Assembly: GCF_031179985.1 (NCBI RefSeq)
Contig: NZ_JAPSHJ010000030.1
Location: forward strand, 1 to 44,049
Length of the DNA: 44,049 nucleotides
Reading direction: 5' to 3'
Origin: Arthrobacter sp.
GTDB lineage: Bacteria; Actinomycetota; Actinomycetes; Actinomycetales; Micrococcaceae
Shown: positions 8,432-17,060 of the stretch, piece by piece
Numbering within the stretch: position 1 is the stretch's first letter
Layout of the letters: the number at the start of each line of letters is the position of its first letter
Notes under the pieces: model-generated
Database searches by the model: none
Seen by the model: the letters and a program-made list of their open reading frames with translations, nothing else
Told to the model about the DNA's origin: nothing
Position numbers and translations under genes: made by a program

Positions 8432-9588
8432 AGGGAGTCCTCCAGGGCTCGGGCGGAAGAGCGCGGTCCACCGAGGGAGGAATCGCGCACAATGAGATCG
8501 GGGTTTAGTTGAACACGATGGACGGGACGCTTTGGCCCTTCGGAAATGCGGGCGGTGATCAGCTGAACTGCGAGTCGTCCAACATATTGCTTGGGCGGCC
8601 GCACCGCTGAAATGGCGGGTTCGGCAAGGTAGGCCACTTCGTCGTCGTAGCCCACCACTGCCATGCTTCCGGGAACATCCACGCCACGGTCCACGCAATG
8701 CTGGACGAAAGCGACCGCCTGGGTGTCGGAGTGGACCAGCATGGCGGTCGTGTCGGTTTCCCGGCACAGCTGCAGGATGCGGTCGAAATGCTCGGCGCGG
8801 TCGCTGGTAGGGACGTGCGCCGAATCCTCGTTGACGGACTGGGCAGCCGGGATCCGCAGGGCGCCAAGGGCCTGGAGCCAGCCCCGCACCACGTGCGCGC
8901 TCGTGGGACTGTTCGAATCGGTCATGCAGCCGATTTTCCGGTGCCCCTCCTGCCACAAATGCCGTGTTGCCATGCCTGCGCCGAAGGCATGATCCGTGGC
9001 CACCCATTCCAGGCGGTGTGCAGGTATCTCGATGGGGGACCGCCGTTCTGCCAGCACCACGGGGATGGGTAGCGAATTGAGCCAGCGCAGCAATTCCCGG
9101 CCGGCCTCCCCGGTGGTGTCCGGTGCGACGATGAGACCGTTGATGTTCTGCGTGGTGAGCAGCGCCTGGACCTGCTGGCGGTTGTCGGCGGCATCGTACG
9201 TGGAGCCGCGGACCAGGATCTTGGCCTGCCGCTCGTCGGCTTCAGCCCGGGCACCGCTGATTACCTGGGGCCAGTAGTAGTCCAGGGACGGCACCACCAT
9301 GCCGATGGAGTAGCGGTTAGTCTGCTGCCGCGTCATCGACGCCGTGCGGTCCAGGGGACTCGGGAGCGTGGCGCCGCCATGGACGCGCGAAACCAGTCCT
9401 TCGACGGCCAGCAGGTTCACGTCGCGGCGTATTGTCAGCTCACTGACGCCCAGCTCGGCCGCGATGGCACGCACCGTGATGGAGCCGTGGGCCCGGAGTT
9501 CGTCCATGAGTTTTTCACGGCGCTGGAGCGAAAAGAGCGACTTCCCGGCCGGTTCCGCACCCTGCTCCGGGCCTTGGCGTGACGTCAT
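8428..9588 (-). CDS. DeoR-type HTH / LacI-type sensor transcriptional regulator
   Basis: A 386-residue regulator that joins a DeoR-like winged helix (residues 25-75: QRREKLMDELRAHGSITVRA, then ELGVSELTIRRDVNLL) to a LacI/GalR periplasmic-binding-like sensor domain (from YSIGMVVPSLDYYWPQV to VVGYDDEVAYL and AISAVRPP). Such hybrids bind sugars and repress nearby catabolic operons. The ATG at 9588 has an excellent GGAGGC Shine-Dalgarno and overlaps the heparinase stop codon (ATGA); an upstream extension to 9711 lies inside the heparinase gene and is rejected. It probably acts at the palindrome at 11701-11728 between the divergent operons (inference). Confidence 0.88.
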   Translation of the reverse strand: MTSRQGPEQGAEPAGKSLFSLQRREKLMDELRAHGSITVRAIAAELGVSELTIRRDVNLLAVEGLVSRVHGGATLPSPLDRTASMTRQQTNRYSIGMVVPSLDYYWPQVISGARAEADERQAKILVRGSTYDAADNRQQVQALLTTQNINGLIVAPDTTGEAGRELLRWLNSLPIPVVLAERRSPIEIPAHRLEWVATDHAFGAGMATRHLWQEGHRKIGCMTDSNSPTSAHVVRGWLQALGALRIPAAQSVNEDSAHVPTSDRAEHFDRILQLCRETDTTAMLVHSDTQAVAFVQHCVDRGVDVPGSMAVVGYDDEVAYLAEPAISAVRPPKQYVGRLAVQLITARISEGPKRPVHRVQLNPDLIVRDSSLGGPRSSARALEDSL

Positions 9589-11660
9589 GGTGTTGCCTCC
9601 ATTGTCAGGGTAAATGAACCGGCTGACCGCTGATGCACGGGCATCCTGAAGCGCAGGCGGGTCAGCCGGGCACCCCATACGGAGGCCAGCAGCGGATCGT
9701 CCAGCTGCCACTCGTCCACCAGGACGACGGCGGCGGGCAGGTCCCAGCGCAGGATTCCACCGCGACTGGTGCTATTCGCGTGGACGGCCGGAATGCCGTG
9801 GGGAAGGACAGTCGCCGTGCCTTGCGGGCCGAGACTGACGGTTCCTGACAGGAGAAAGTGGATGTCGACGTCGTCCGTTCCTTCTGTTGCGAACGCACGG
9901 GAGGCGGAGGACGCAAACGCATCCGCCGCCGGCAGGTCCCAGGTGTCCTCGATGCGAACACGCGAGCCGGGGCGATCAAGGGAAACCGTCCGCGTCCACC
10001 GTGAACCACTATCCAGGCCATAGGCGCGGGCCAGTTCCAGGACGAGCCGCGGATCCTCCGGAGTTGGTGCCTGCTTTACGTCGGCCCCGAATTCTGCACC
10101 TGCACCCTGTTCCAGGCCGAAGGGAGCCGGAACGTTGTGCCAGCCGCTTTGCATGGCGCGGATTTGGTAGCGATCAGGGCCGAAAGTCTGGGCCGTATAA
10201 GTTGGTTGACCGGCGTCAACCAGTAACGGAACCCCGTCCACCGCCACAGTGACAGAGCCGACGTCCTTGTGGTTGTGGTTCTCTCCGTTGTGCCCGCCCT
10301 TCGCTGTGACAAGGAGTCCTTTGGTGGTCCCGGGAGTCTGGCGCGCAACCATGATCTGGACCGACGGCAGGTAGGTGAAGGCCGTCAGCGGGGGAGCGGT
10401 GGGTGAATTGTCCGGGGGTGCAACATCGCCTTCGAGCAGGGCGTGCAGTGTCCTTCCCAGCCCGAAAGCCGCGTCCGGCGCCGCCGCTGCCATGGCCTCG
10501 GCATGCCTGGCCGACTTCTCGTCCCCGAGCCTCAGTGCCCACTTGCGGACCATGTTCCAGGGAAGGTTGCTTTCGGCCAGCGCACGGCCGTCCGCAACAT
10601 TAAGGAACCACTTCTGCCCAATGTGCATCCGATGCGGAAAGGCAACCAGGGCCCGCACCACCGGAAGGTCAGCCGCGAGGGCGCCGGCGGTGGCCTCCTC
10701 CAGCAGCGCCAGGGCCTCGAGCGCCCGGCCTGCGCCGTTCCACCAGTAGGAAAATCCTTCGTCAATGGCGCCGTCTGCGGGGATGACGGCAAGGAAACGG
10801 TCAAGGCCCTCGATGCATCTGGCCACGGTTTTCGCCTGCAGTTCACTGTCGTCGACGAGGAAAAGGGCCGCCGTCAGGATGTTGGAGTGGATCCAGGGGT
10901 TCCAGTTGTGGACGTGGCCGTCGAGTCCCAGCCAGTGCCAGTCATTATCCTCAAGGAACGGGCTGATGATCCTTTCCTGGACTTCCTGCCGAATTCGCCG
11001 GCGCAGCCCGGGGGCGCGCCGGTCCAGCGAAGTTACGAGGACATGGTCCAACCAGGCAAGCTGGGCTGCAACTTCGCCGGCGCCCAGATCCAGATAGGGG
11101 CGGTCAGGGTCCGGCACCACGTGGCCGAGGCGGGCGTGGACGTCGTCGTGGGCCGCCCAGCACCAGGAGCTCTGCTCGCACAAGAGGAACGCGCCGTCGA
11201 TCACTTCATCCAGCCATACCTCGGCCTCTGCCCCGGAGTCAGAGGCAGGGGAAGCGGCGCGGGATGCCTGGCCTGAAGTGAGCGATGCCATCACAACGGC
11301 ACGCGTCAGCCGCTCCTGCCGGGCCCGTACCAGGTCTTCGTATGCGGTGCGGTTGCCGTCCCGGAAGTACCGTGCGTAGTGCGAGACCAAGGGCTGCGGC
11401 CAAGGGGTCCGTTTTTCCTTCTCGGCTTCCTGAGCCAGAGACCCCGTGCGGGTGACGGGCACTCCACTCCACCGCGCTTGGTCCTCAACCGGGCGAACAC
11501 TCATCCTGTCCCGAAAGCCATGGAGGAGGGCAAGCAGGTCGGGTGCTCCCGCCGCCGATCCCCAGGCCTCCGCCAGTGGGCCGCGGAACCGCAAGCCTGA
11601 AGCGGAAAGCCTTACAGCAGCATCCGGCGTCGAAAGCTGGCTGGTAGGGCTGCCTGGCAT
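9585..11660 (-). CDS. heparinase II/III-like polysaccharide lyase family protein
   Basis: A 691-residue protein with an alpha/alpha-toroid N-terminal half (HNWNPWIHSNILTAALFL, AIDEGFSYWWNGAGRALEAL) and a C-terminal beta-sandwich that includes the heparinase II/III landmark GHNGENHNHKDVGSVTVAVD. Members cleave uronic-acid-containing glycans by beta-elimination. No signal peptide is visible, so the enzyme probably works inside the cell on imported oligosaccharides. The ATG at 11660 is preferred because AGGAGG lies 4 bases upstream; the in-frame ATG at 11705 lies within the operator-like palindrome and lacks a Shine-Dalgarno. It is the first gene of a three-gene operon, divergent from the sugar ABC transporter operon. 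The exact glycan is unknown. Confidence 0.85.
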   Translation of the reverse strand: MPGSPTSQLSTPDAAVRLSASGLRFRGPLAEAWGSAAGAPDLLALLHGFRDRMSVRPVEDQARWSGVPVTRTGSLAQEAEKEKRTPWPQPLVSHYARYFRDGNRTAYEDLVRARQERLTRAVVMASLTSGQASRAASPASDSGAEAEVWLDEVIDGAFLLCEQSSWCWAAHDDVHARLGHVVPDPDRPYLDLGAGEVAAQLAWLDHVLVTSLDRRAPGLRRRIRQEVQERIISPFLEDNDWHWLGLDGHVHNWNPWIHSNILTAALFLVDDSELQAKTVARCIEGLDRFLAVIPADGAIDEGFSYWWNGAGRALEALALLEEATAGALAADLPVVRALVAFPHRMHIGQKWFLNVADGRALAESNLPWNMVRKWALRLGDEKSARHAEAMAAAAPDAAFGLGRTLHALLEGDVAPPDNSPTAPPLTAFTYLPSVQIMVARQTPGTTKGLLVTAKGGHNGENHNHKDVGSVTVAVDGVPLLVDAGQPTYTAQTFGPDRYQIRAMQSGWHNVPAPFGLEQGAGAEFGADVKQAPTPEDPRLVLELARAYGLDSGSRWTRTVSLDRPGSRVRIEDTWDLPAADAFASSASRAFATEGTDDVDIHFLLSGTVSLGPQGTATVLPHGIPAVHANSTSRGGILRWDLPAAVVLVDEWQLDDPLLASVWGARLTRLRFRMPVHQRSAGSFTLTMEATP

Positions 11661-11700
11661 AGTGCCTCCTGCGGCGTAACTTCCTGGGTCAGGTTGTTCG

Positions 11701-11728
11701 ATCATGATCGATTGAGATCGATCATGAT
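11701..11728. promoter_or_regulatory. perfect 12-bp inverted repeat, probable operator
   Basis: ATCATGATCGAT - TGAG - ATCGATCATGAT: two 12-base arms match perfectly around a 4-base centre. It lies 41 bases upstream of the heparinase start and about 115 bases upstream of the dehydrogenase start, in the shared promoter region. Symmetry and position fit a binding site for the DeoR/LacI hybrid regulator encoded in the same locus. There is no adjoining T-run, so a terminator is unlikely. Confidence 0.65.
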
Positions 11729-11744
11729 TGATTCGATTGAACTT

Positions 11745-11787
11745 TGTTGCATCTGAGTATCTACTGATTCGCAGTTGTGATGCAACA
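11745..11787. promoter_or_regulatory. second, spaced inverted repeat in the same promoter region
   Basis: TGTTGCATC (11745-11753) and GATGCAACA (11779-11787) are perfect 9-base reverse complements separated by 25 bases, on the dehydrogenase side of the palindrome at 11701-11728. This could be an additional operator (two half sites) or a global-regulator site. The function is inferred from symmetry only. Confidence 0.4.
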
Positions 11788-11842
11788 CACGGAAAGCCGG
11801 GCAAGGCGGACCGCCCACGTATTTGGAAAGGAGGCCCGAAGA

Positions 11843-12856
11843 ATGACGCGCAAGCCCAAGGCCCTGCTGCTCATGAACCGCGGAACTCTGGATGATCAGT
11901 TCGATGCCTCGCGGATGAGCCGCCTTGCGCAACTGGTTCAGCTGGAGGATCCGGCCTGGACGGAGTCGCTGGACGAGCCTGGGCTCAGTGCCCGTTTAGC
12001 CGAAGTTGAAATCCTGATCACCAGCTGGGGAGTACCCAAGCTGGATGCTGCCCGGCTGGACAGCATGCCGCTCCTGCGCGCTGTGTTCCACTGCGCCGGC
12101 ACGGTTCGATCATTTGTGAGCGACGAACTGTGGGACCGGGGCATCCTGGTCACCAACGGGGCGGATGCAAATGCCATTCCCGTCGCTGAATTCACCTTTG
12201 CCTCCATCGTGCTGGCTGGAAAGAAGGCGCAGGTCCTCGCCAACGACGCGCGGATAGGCCGCGAAGACTGGTCCTATGCGTCGGCCCGCGGGGAGTTGGG
12301 AAACATCGGCCGCACCATCGGCGTTGTCGGATTCTCCCGCATCGGCCGGAGGGTGGTGAAACTCGTCCAGCAGCTTCAGGACGTCACCTGCCTTGTCGCG
12401 GATCCCTACGCCGACCCGGTGGCCGTGGCAGCTGCAGGCGGAAAGCTCGTGGAGCTTGACCAGCTCCTCTCCGAGTCGGACATCGTGAGCATCCATGCCC
12501 CTGCCTTGCCGCAGACCCGGCACATGATCGGCGCACCGCAACTGGCCCTGCTCCGGGACAACGCCACACTGATCAACACCGCGCGGGGATCCCTCGTGGA
12601 CACAGCTGCCCTTGAGGCCGCGTGCTCCGACGGCCGGATTCACGCCATCCTCGACGTCACCGAACCCGAACCGCTGCCGGCCGGTTCAGTACTCTACGAC
12701 CTTCCCAATGTGGTCCTCACCCCGCACATCGCAGGTTCCCTGGGTACGGAAACCCGCAGGATGTCCGATACGGCTCTGGACGAACTTGAACGCTACCTCG
12801 CGGGAAAGGACCTGCTCGCAGAGGTATCCGCTGAAGACCTGAGCGTCAGCGCGTAG
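11843..12856 (+). CDS. D-2-hydroxyacid dehydrogenase family protein
   Basis: A 337-residue NAD-dependent 2-hydroxyacid dehydrogenase. The Rossmann motif is GVVGFSRIG (a Gly-x-Gly-x-x-Gly variant, residues 160-168). The catalytic residues appear as Arg248 in NTARGSLVD, an acidic residue in DVTEPEPLP (Glu274/Glu276) and His295 in LTPHIAGS. The start at 11843 follows a near-ideal GGAAAGGAGG sequence with 8-base spacing; the in-frame ATG at 11777 has none. It is the first gene of the plus-strand sugar operon and may oxidise or reduce a keto acid derived from the cleaved glycan (inference). Phosphoglycerate dehydrogenase and glyoxylate reductase are the nearest known relatives. Confidence 0.88.
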   Translation: MTRKPKALLLMNRGTLDDQFDASRMSRLAQLVQLEDPAWTESLDEPGLSARLAEVEILITSWGVPKLDAARLDSMPLLRAVFHCAGTVRSFVSDELWDRGILVTNGADANAIPVAEFTFASIVLAGKKAQVLANDARIGREDWSYASARGELGNIGRTIGVVGFSRIGRRVVKLVQQLQDVTCLVADPYADPVAVAAAGGKLVELDQLLSESDIVSIHAPALPQTRHMIGAPQLALLRDNATLINTARGSLVDTAALEAACSDGRIHAILDVTEPEPLPAGSVLYDLPNVVLTPHIAGSLGTETRRMSDTALDELERYLAGKDLLAEVSAEDLSVSA

Positions 12857-12917
12857 CAAAAACCATCTACACCTCCAACCATCACGTTCCACCTCCCCCT
12901 CGACAAGGAGAAACGCA

Positions 12918-14198
12918 ATGAAGCGCACCACTCTCGCAGCGATTGCCCTGGCTGCCGCTGCAGGACTCGGGCTCACGGGCTGCGCAGGAGCCGCCGGCCC
13001 CGCAGAGAAGCCCGCAGCAGAAGGCAAGACCACCCTCAGCGTGTCCGTCTGGAACTATGAGGGCACGCCCGAGTTCAAAGCTTTGTTCGATGCTTACGAG
13101 GCCGCCAACCCCAACGTGGACATCGAACCAGTGGACATCCTGGCTGATGACTACCCCCAAAAAGTCACCACCATGCTGGCAGGCGGTGACACCACGGATG
13201 TCCTCACGATGAAGAACGTCATCGACTACTCCCGCTACGCCAGCAACGGCCAGCTCCAGGAGATCAACGGCGTCGTAGACAAGCTGGAAAAGGAAAACCT
13301 GGCGGGTCTTGACGCCTTCAACGTGGAAGGAAAGTATTTCGCTGCCCCATACCGCCAGGACTTTTGGCTGCTCTACTACAACAAGGACCTGTTCAAGGCA
13401 GCGGGACTCGAAGAGCCAAAGAACATCACGTGGGATGAATACGCCGAGCTCGCCAAGAAGCTGACCGGAACGGCCGCGGACGGCAAGAAGGTCTACGGCA
13501 CCTACCAGCACACCTGGCGCTCCCTGGTCCAGGCCGTTGCGGCCGCCCAGAACGACGGCGACCAGATCGGAGGTGACTATCCCTTCTTCAAGGACCAGTA
13601 CGAAATGACGCTGGACCTGCAGAAGAGCGGGGCGTTGATGGACTTTGGTACAGCCAAGAGCCAGAAGACCAGTTACCGCACCATGTTTGAGACCGGCCAG
13701 ACTGCCATGATGCCCATGGGGTCCTGGTACATTTCGAGCTTTGCCGCCGCCCTGAAGGACGGCAAGACCAACGTAAACTGGGGCTTCGCCCAGCTTCCGC
13801 AGAAATCAAAGGGCGGGGACATCACCACTTTCGGGTCTCCCACCGCCTTCGCCGTGAACAAGAACGCCCAGCACTCAGACGAAGCAAAGAAGTTCATCGA
13901 GTGGGCCGCAGGTGTGGAGGGCGCCAAGGCCATCGCCAAGATCGGCGTGGTTCCGGCCCTGCAGACCGCCGAAATCACCGAGGAGTACTTCAAGCTCAAG
14001 GGCCTGCCCTCCGATGAACTGTCCAAGGAGGCCTTCGCCCCGGACACGACCGCCCTTGAGATGCCCGTCAGCGACAAGTCCGCAGCCACGGACAAGATCC
14101 TGACCCAGGAGCACGAGCTCATCATGGCCGGTGAACGTTCCGTCGACGACGGCATCGCCGAAATGGGGAAGCGAGTCAAGGACGAAGTCCTTAAGTAA
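12918..14198 (+). CDS. ABC transporter sugar-binding lipoprotein
   Basis: A 426-residue extracellular solute-binding protein of the family-1 (MalE-like) type. The N-terminus is a lipoprotein signal with lipobox LTGC (Cys22), so the mature protein is anchored outside the membrane. Motifs include VWNYEGTPEFKALFDAYEA, then DYPQKVTTMLAGGDTTDV and FAAPYRQDFWLLYYNKDLF, typical of oligosaccharide binders. AAGGAG precedes the ATG. A G/C-rich hairpin follows the stop and may stabilise this part of the mRNA so that the binding protein is made in excess over the permeases. It captures the oligosaccharide imported by the two following permeases. Confidence 0.93.
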   Translation: MKRTTLAAIALAAAAGLGLTGCAGAAGPAEKPAAEGKTTLSVSVWNYEGTPEFKALFDAYEAANPNVDIEPVDILADDYPQKVTTMLAGGDTTDVLTMKNVIDYSRYASNGQLQEINGVVDKLEKENLAGLDAFNVEGKYFAAPYRQDFWLLYYNKDLFKAAGLEEPKNITWDEYAELAKKLTGTAADGKKVYGTYQHTWRSLVQAVAAAQNDGDQIGGDYPFFKDQYEMTLDLQKSGALMDFGTAKSQKTSYRTMFETGQTAMMPMGSWYISSFAAALKDGKTNVNWGFAQLPQKSKGGDITTFGSPTAFAVNKNAQHSDEAKKFIEWAAGVEGAKAIAKIGVVPALQTAEITEEYFKLKGLPSDELSKEAFAPDTTALEMPVSDKSAATDKILTQEHELIMAGERSVDDGIAEMGKRVKDEVLK

Positions 14199-14205
14199 AA
14201 CCACG

Positions 14206-14236
14206 CCGGGGGTCGCGCCACACACACGGCCCCCGG
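14206..14236 (+). other. intercistronic hairpin after the binding-protein gene
   Basis: CCGGGGG (14206-14212) pairs with CCCCCGG (14230-14236), and three more base pairs, including a G-U, can form inside. No T-run follows, so it is more likely an mRNA-stability or attenuation element than a full terminator. It sits between the binding-protein and permease genes. Confidence 0.5.
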
Positions 14237-14283
14237 TTACGGACCCTGAACGGAGGAACGCCTGGCTGACGCCGGGCCCCATT

Positions 14284-15252
14284 ATGACTACCGAAACACG
14301 CCTCCGGGCACCTGCCGTCGGCCCTGATCCCAAGCGAAGGAACAACCTCAATCGAGGGAAGAACCTCAATCGCGGGAACCGGAAACAGGCGCGGCGGAAC
14401 ACACTCATCGGCTGGACCTTCATCCTTCCGAACTTCCTGGGTTTCCTGGCCTTCACCCTCATCCCGGTCCTGGCGGCGTTCGCCTTGGCGTTCATGGAAT
14501 GGACCTCGTTCTCTGCCCCGAAATGGGTAGGGCTGGAGAACTTCGAACGGATGCTCGGAAGCGATTCGTTCTGGATCGCGCTCCGCAACACCGTCATCTA
14601 CGCGGTCGGCCACGTCCCGCTGACCCTGGTCCTGGCACTGGGACTTGCCATGCTCCTGAACCGAAAGCTCAAAGGTATCGGCTTCTTCCGGATTGCCATC
14701 TTCTTCCCGTACATCACGTCGCTGGTGGCTGTCGCCGTCGTCTGGAACATGCTGTTCAGCCCCACTGATGGCCCTATCAATCAGTTCCTGCAGTTCGTGG
14801 GAGTGGCCAACCCGCCAGGCTGGACGTCCAGTTCCGACTGGGCAATGCCCGCCGTCATCATCACCAGCGTGTGGCGGGACATGGGCTACTACATGATCCT
14901 TTACTTAGCCGGCCTTCAGGCGATCCCCACGGAGCTTTACGAGGCAGCCGAGGTGGACGGGGCCAGCCCCTGGCAGCGCTTCTGGAACGTTACCGTTCCT
15001 TCGCTGCGGCCCACCACGTTCTTTGTGGTGGTGATGCTGACCGTCTCCAGCTTCAAGGTGTTCGACCTCATTGTGGTCATGACCAACGGCGGACCAGGGC
15101 GGGCAACAACGGTTCTGTCCCAGCTCATCTACCAGGAAGGAATCGGCGAAGGTAAGTTCGGCTACTCATCGGCTGTCTCCCTCGTCCTCTTCCTCATCGT
15201 CCTGACGGTGACGGTATTGCAGTTCAAGATCCAGCAGAGGAGGGAACGCTGA
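14284..15252 (+). CDS. sugar ABC transporter permease (MalF-like)
   Basis: A 322-residue inner-membrane permease with about six transmembrane helices, starting at WTFILPNFLGFLAFTLIPV. The EAA loop that contacts the ATPase reads EAAEVDGASPWQRFWNVTVP. The cytoplasmic N-terminus contains a duplicated NLNRG segment encoded by two 18-base tandem units (14344-14379, 16/18 identical). The start is uncertain: ATG 14284 lacks a Shine-Dalgarno, whereas GGAGGA at 14252-14257 stands 8 bases before an in-frame CTG (14266). No ATPase gene is present in the locus; a shared MsmK/UgpC-type ATPase elsewhere is expected. Confidence 0.9.
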   Translation: MTTETRLRAPAVGPDPKRRNNLNRGKNLNRGNRKQARRNTLIGWTFILPNFLGFLAFTLIPVLAAFALAFMEWTSFSAPKWVGLENFERMLGSDSFWIALRNTVIYAVGHVPLTLVLALGLAMLLNRKLKGIGFFRIAIFFPYITSLVAVAVVWNMLFSPTDGPINQFLQFVGVANPPGWTSSSDWAMPAVIITSVWRDMGYYMILYLAGLQAIPTELYEAAEVDGASPWQRFWNVTVPSLRPTTFFVVVMLTVSSFKVFDLIVVMTNGGPGRATTVLSQLIYQEGIGEGKFGYSSAVSLVLFLIVLTVTVLQFKIQQRRER

Positions 15253-16172
15253 TGACCCACCTGACCCAAGACCTCAAGGCTGAGGCAGTAGCGGGCGCAG
15301 CAAGCGACGTCTCTGCCCGGGATGAATTCCGCAGGCGGAGTCCGCGGGAGCAAAAGGCACGCACGCTCAACGTCATCGCCTACGCGGTGCTCGTGGTCCT
15401 CGTGGCGGCGCTGATGGTTCCCTTTATCTGGATGGTGTCCTCCTCGCTGAAAGAGAACAACCAGGTGTTCACGGTTCCCATCCAGTGGATCCCCGAGGAG
15501 TTTGTCTGGAGCAACTATTCGGACATCTGGACGCGGATTCCCATGATGGGGTACCTGCAGAACTCGCTCTACCTGTCCGTGATCATCACCATCCTGCAGG
15601 TCCTCACGGGTTCATTGGCGGCCTATGGCTTCTCCAAGGTGCGGTTCCCGGGACGCGACGTGCTGTTCCTCGGCTACATCGGAACCATCGCCGTACCGTG
15701 GCAGGCCTACATGGTGCCGCAGTACATCATGATGCAGCAGCTGGGGCTGACCAACAGTTTCAATGCGCTGATCCTGCTGCAGGCGTTCGGCGCATTCGGG
15801 GTGTTCCTCATGCGGCAGTACTACATGACCATCCCCGACGAGCTGTGTGAAGCTGCCCGGATCGATGGTTTGAGCGAGTATGGAATCTGGGCGAGGGTCA
15901 TCCTGCCGCTGTCCAAGCCCGCCCTTGCCAGCCTGGCCCTGCTGACCTTCGTGAACACGTGGAACGACTACATGGGGCCGTTCATCTACCTGACGAGCAA
16001 CCGGCTGTGGACTGTGCAGTTGGGCCTGCGTTCCTTTGTGGGCCAGTTCGACGCCGAGTTCGCCATGATCATGACCGGTTCAGTGATTTCGGTGGTTCCG
16101 ATCCTGATCATCTTCCTGGTGGGGCAGCGTTACTTCATCCAGGGAATCGCAACGAGCGGCATGAAGGGATGA
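15252..16172 (+). CDS. sugar ABC transporter permease (MalG-like)
   Basis: A 306-residue second permease of the carbohydrate importer, with about six membrane helices and the EAA loop EAARIDGLSEYGIWARVILP. The ATG overlaps the previous TGA (TGATGA), so translation is coupled to the MalF-like subunit with which it should form the transmembrane channel. The C-terminus (VGQRYFIQGIATSGMKG) is typical of the CUT1 family (importers of di- and oligosaccharides). Confidence 0.93.
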   Translation: MTHLTQDLKAEAVAGAASDVSARDEFRRRSPREQKARTLNVIAYAVLVVLVAALMVPFIWMVSSSLKENNQVFTVPIQWIPEEFVWSNYSDIWTRIPMMGYLQNSLYLSVIITILQVLTGSLAAYGFSKVRFPGRDVLFLGYIGTIAVPWQAYMVPQYIMMQQLGLTNSFNALILLQAFGAFGVFLMRQYYMTIPDELCEAARIDGLSEYGIWARVILPLSKPALASLALLTFVNTWNDYMGPFIYLTSNRLWTVQLGLRSFVGQFDAEFAMIMTGSVISVVPILIIFLVGQRYFIQGIATSGMKG

Positions 16173-16882
16173 GCACAGGGCGCCAGCCCGCCGTGCAGCC
16201 GCTGCGGCGGAAGCGGGCGGGACCCGGCTTTGAAACCTTTGGCAGTGTCTTCGGCTTCGTTTACACGTTCCTGGCCGTGAACTTCCTGCTTGCAGCGGCT
16301 AACGCGCCTCTCGTGTTTTTCTTGTCCTTTGTGGGTGATCCGGTGGGGGCGTGGCCTTTCTTCCTCGCGCTCGCCGTTACGGTGGGGCCCTCTCTGGCCG
16401 GCGCGTTCAGTGCCTTTCATGCTCTGGCCGAGGAGAACGGGCCGGCGGTCAGGCCGGTGGCTGCCTTCCTGAGGGGGTACAAGCAGTCCTTCAGCAGGGC
16501 TGCTCCGGTGGGCGTGGCCGCCGTCGTGCTTTTGGGGTTTCTGGTTTTTGACCTGGTGATCCTGCAGTCGATGCCGGGAGCCGCTGTCCTGGTTCCCCTG
16601 ACTGTGACGGCGGCCGCCCTTGTGGTGTGCGTCAGTGTACTGATGATCGCTGGAATGGTGCTGCTTCCTAAAACCCGGCTCAAAAGCCTCGCCAAGGCTG
16701 CGCTCTATCTCACCGTTAAGCGCTGGTACCTCAGTCTGGCGGCGTTGGCGCTGCTGGGTATCATCGCAGCTGCGGCGCTGACTCAGCCGGTTTTGGGAAC
16801 GGCCCTGGCGCCGGCGCCGCTGCTTTTCGTGGTGTGGAGCAACGCGGCGTTCTCGTTCAAGGCTGCCTTGCAGGAAAGCTGA
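16169..16882 (+). CDS. YesL-like DUF624 membrane protein
   Basis: A 237-residue integral membrane protein with about five hydrophobic segments and the DUF624/YesL pattern: an early FVYTFLAVNFLL helix, then FHALAEENG..VRPVAAFLRGYKQSF between helices. The ATG overlaps the permease TGA (ATGA). YesL-type proteins are found beside CUT1 transporters for pectin- or glycosaminoglycan-type oligosaccharides; their precise function is not known. It completes the plus-strand sugar operon. Confidence 0.85.
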   Translation: MSTGRQPAVQPLRRKRAGPGFETFGSVFGFVYTFLAVNFLLAAANAPLVFFLSFVGDPVGAWPFFLALAVTVGPSLAGAFSAFHALAEENGPAVRPVAAFLRGYKQSFSRAAPVGVAAVVLLGFLVFDLVILQSMPGAAVLVPLTVTAAALVVCVSVLMIAGMVLLPKTRLKSLAKAALYLTVKRWYLSLAALALLGIIAAAALTQPVLGTALAPAPLLFVVWSNAAFSFKAALQES

Positions 16883-16913
16883 GCCAGGCGGTTCAGTCTG
16901 CCGAGGGCGTTGC

Positions 16914-17060
16914 TTAAGCTGCCAGCTTGCTGGTGCTGATGGAGAAGAAGTCCTCGCCGTCACGGTCATCCCGGGAGACGTAGGCTGTGAAGTCCGAAAG
17001 GGACATAAAGCAGTAGAAGTCGCTGTAACGGTAATTCGCCTTGTCTGCTTTTGTTGCCAC
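16914..17060 (-). CDS. small 48-residue protein of unknown function
   Basis: A short minus-strand frame: a GTG start with GGAGG 7 bases upstream, then 48 codons to TAA. The product begins with a V/M-ATKADKANYRYSDFYCF stretch and continues MSLSDFTAYVSRDDRDGEDF to end ISTSKLAA. It is rich in aromatic and acidic residues, has no membrane segment or signal, and contains one cysteine. Codon use and the good ribosome site argue for a real gene. No function recognised. It lies alone between the sugar operon and the AUDH-like cluster. Confidence 0.6.
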   Translation of the reverse strand: MATKADKANYRYSDFYCFMSLSDFTAYVSRDDRDGEDFFSISTSKLAA

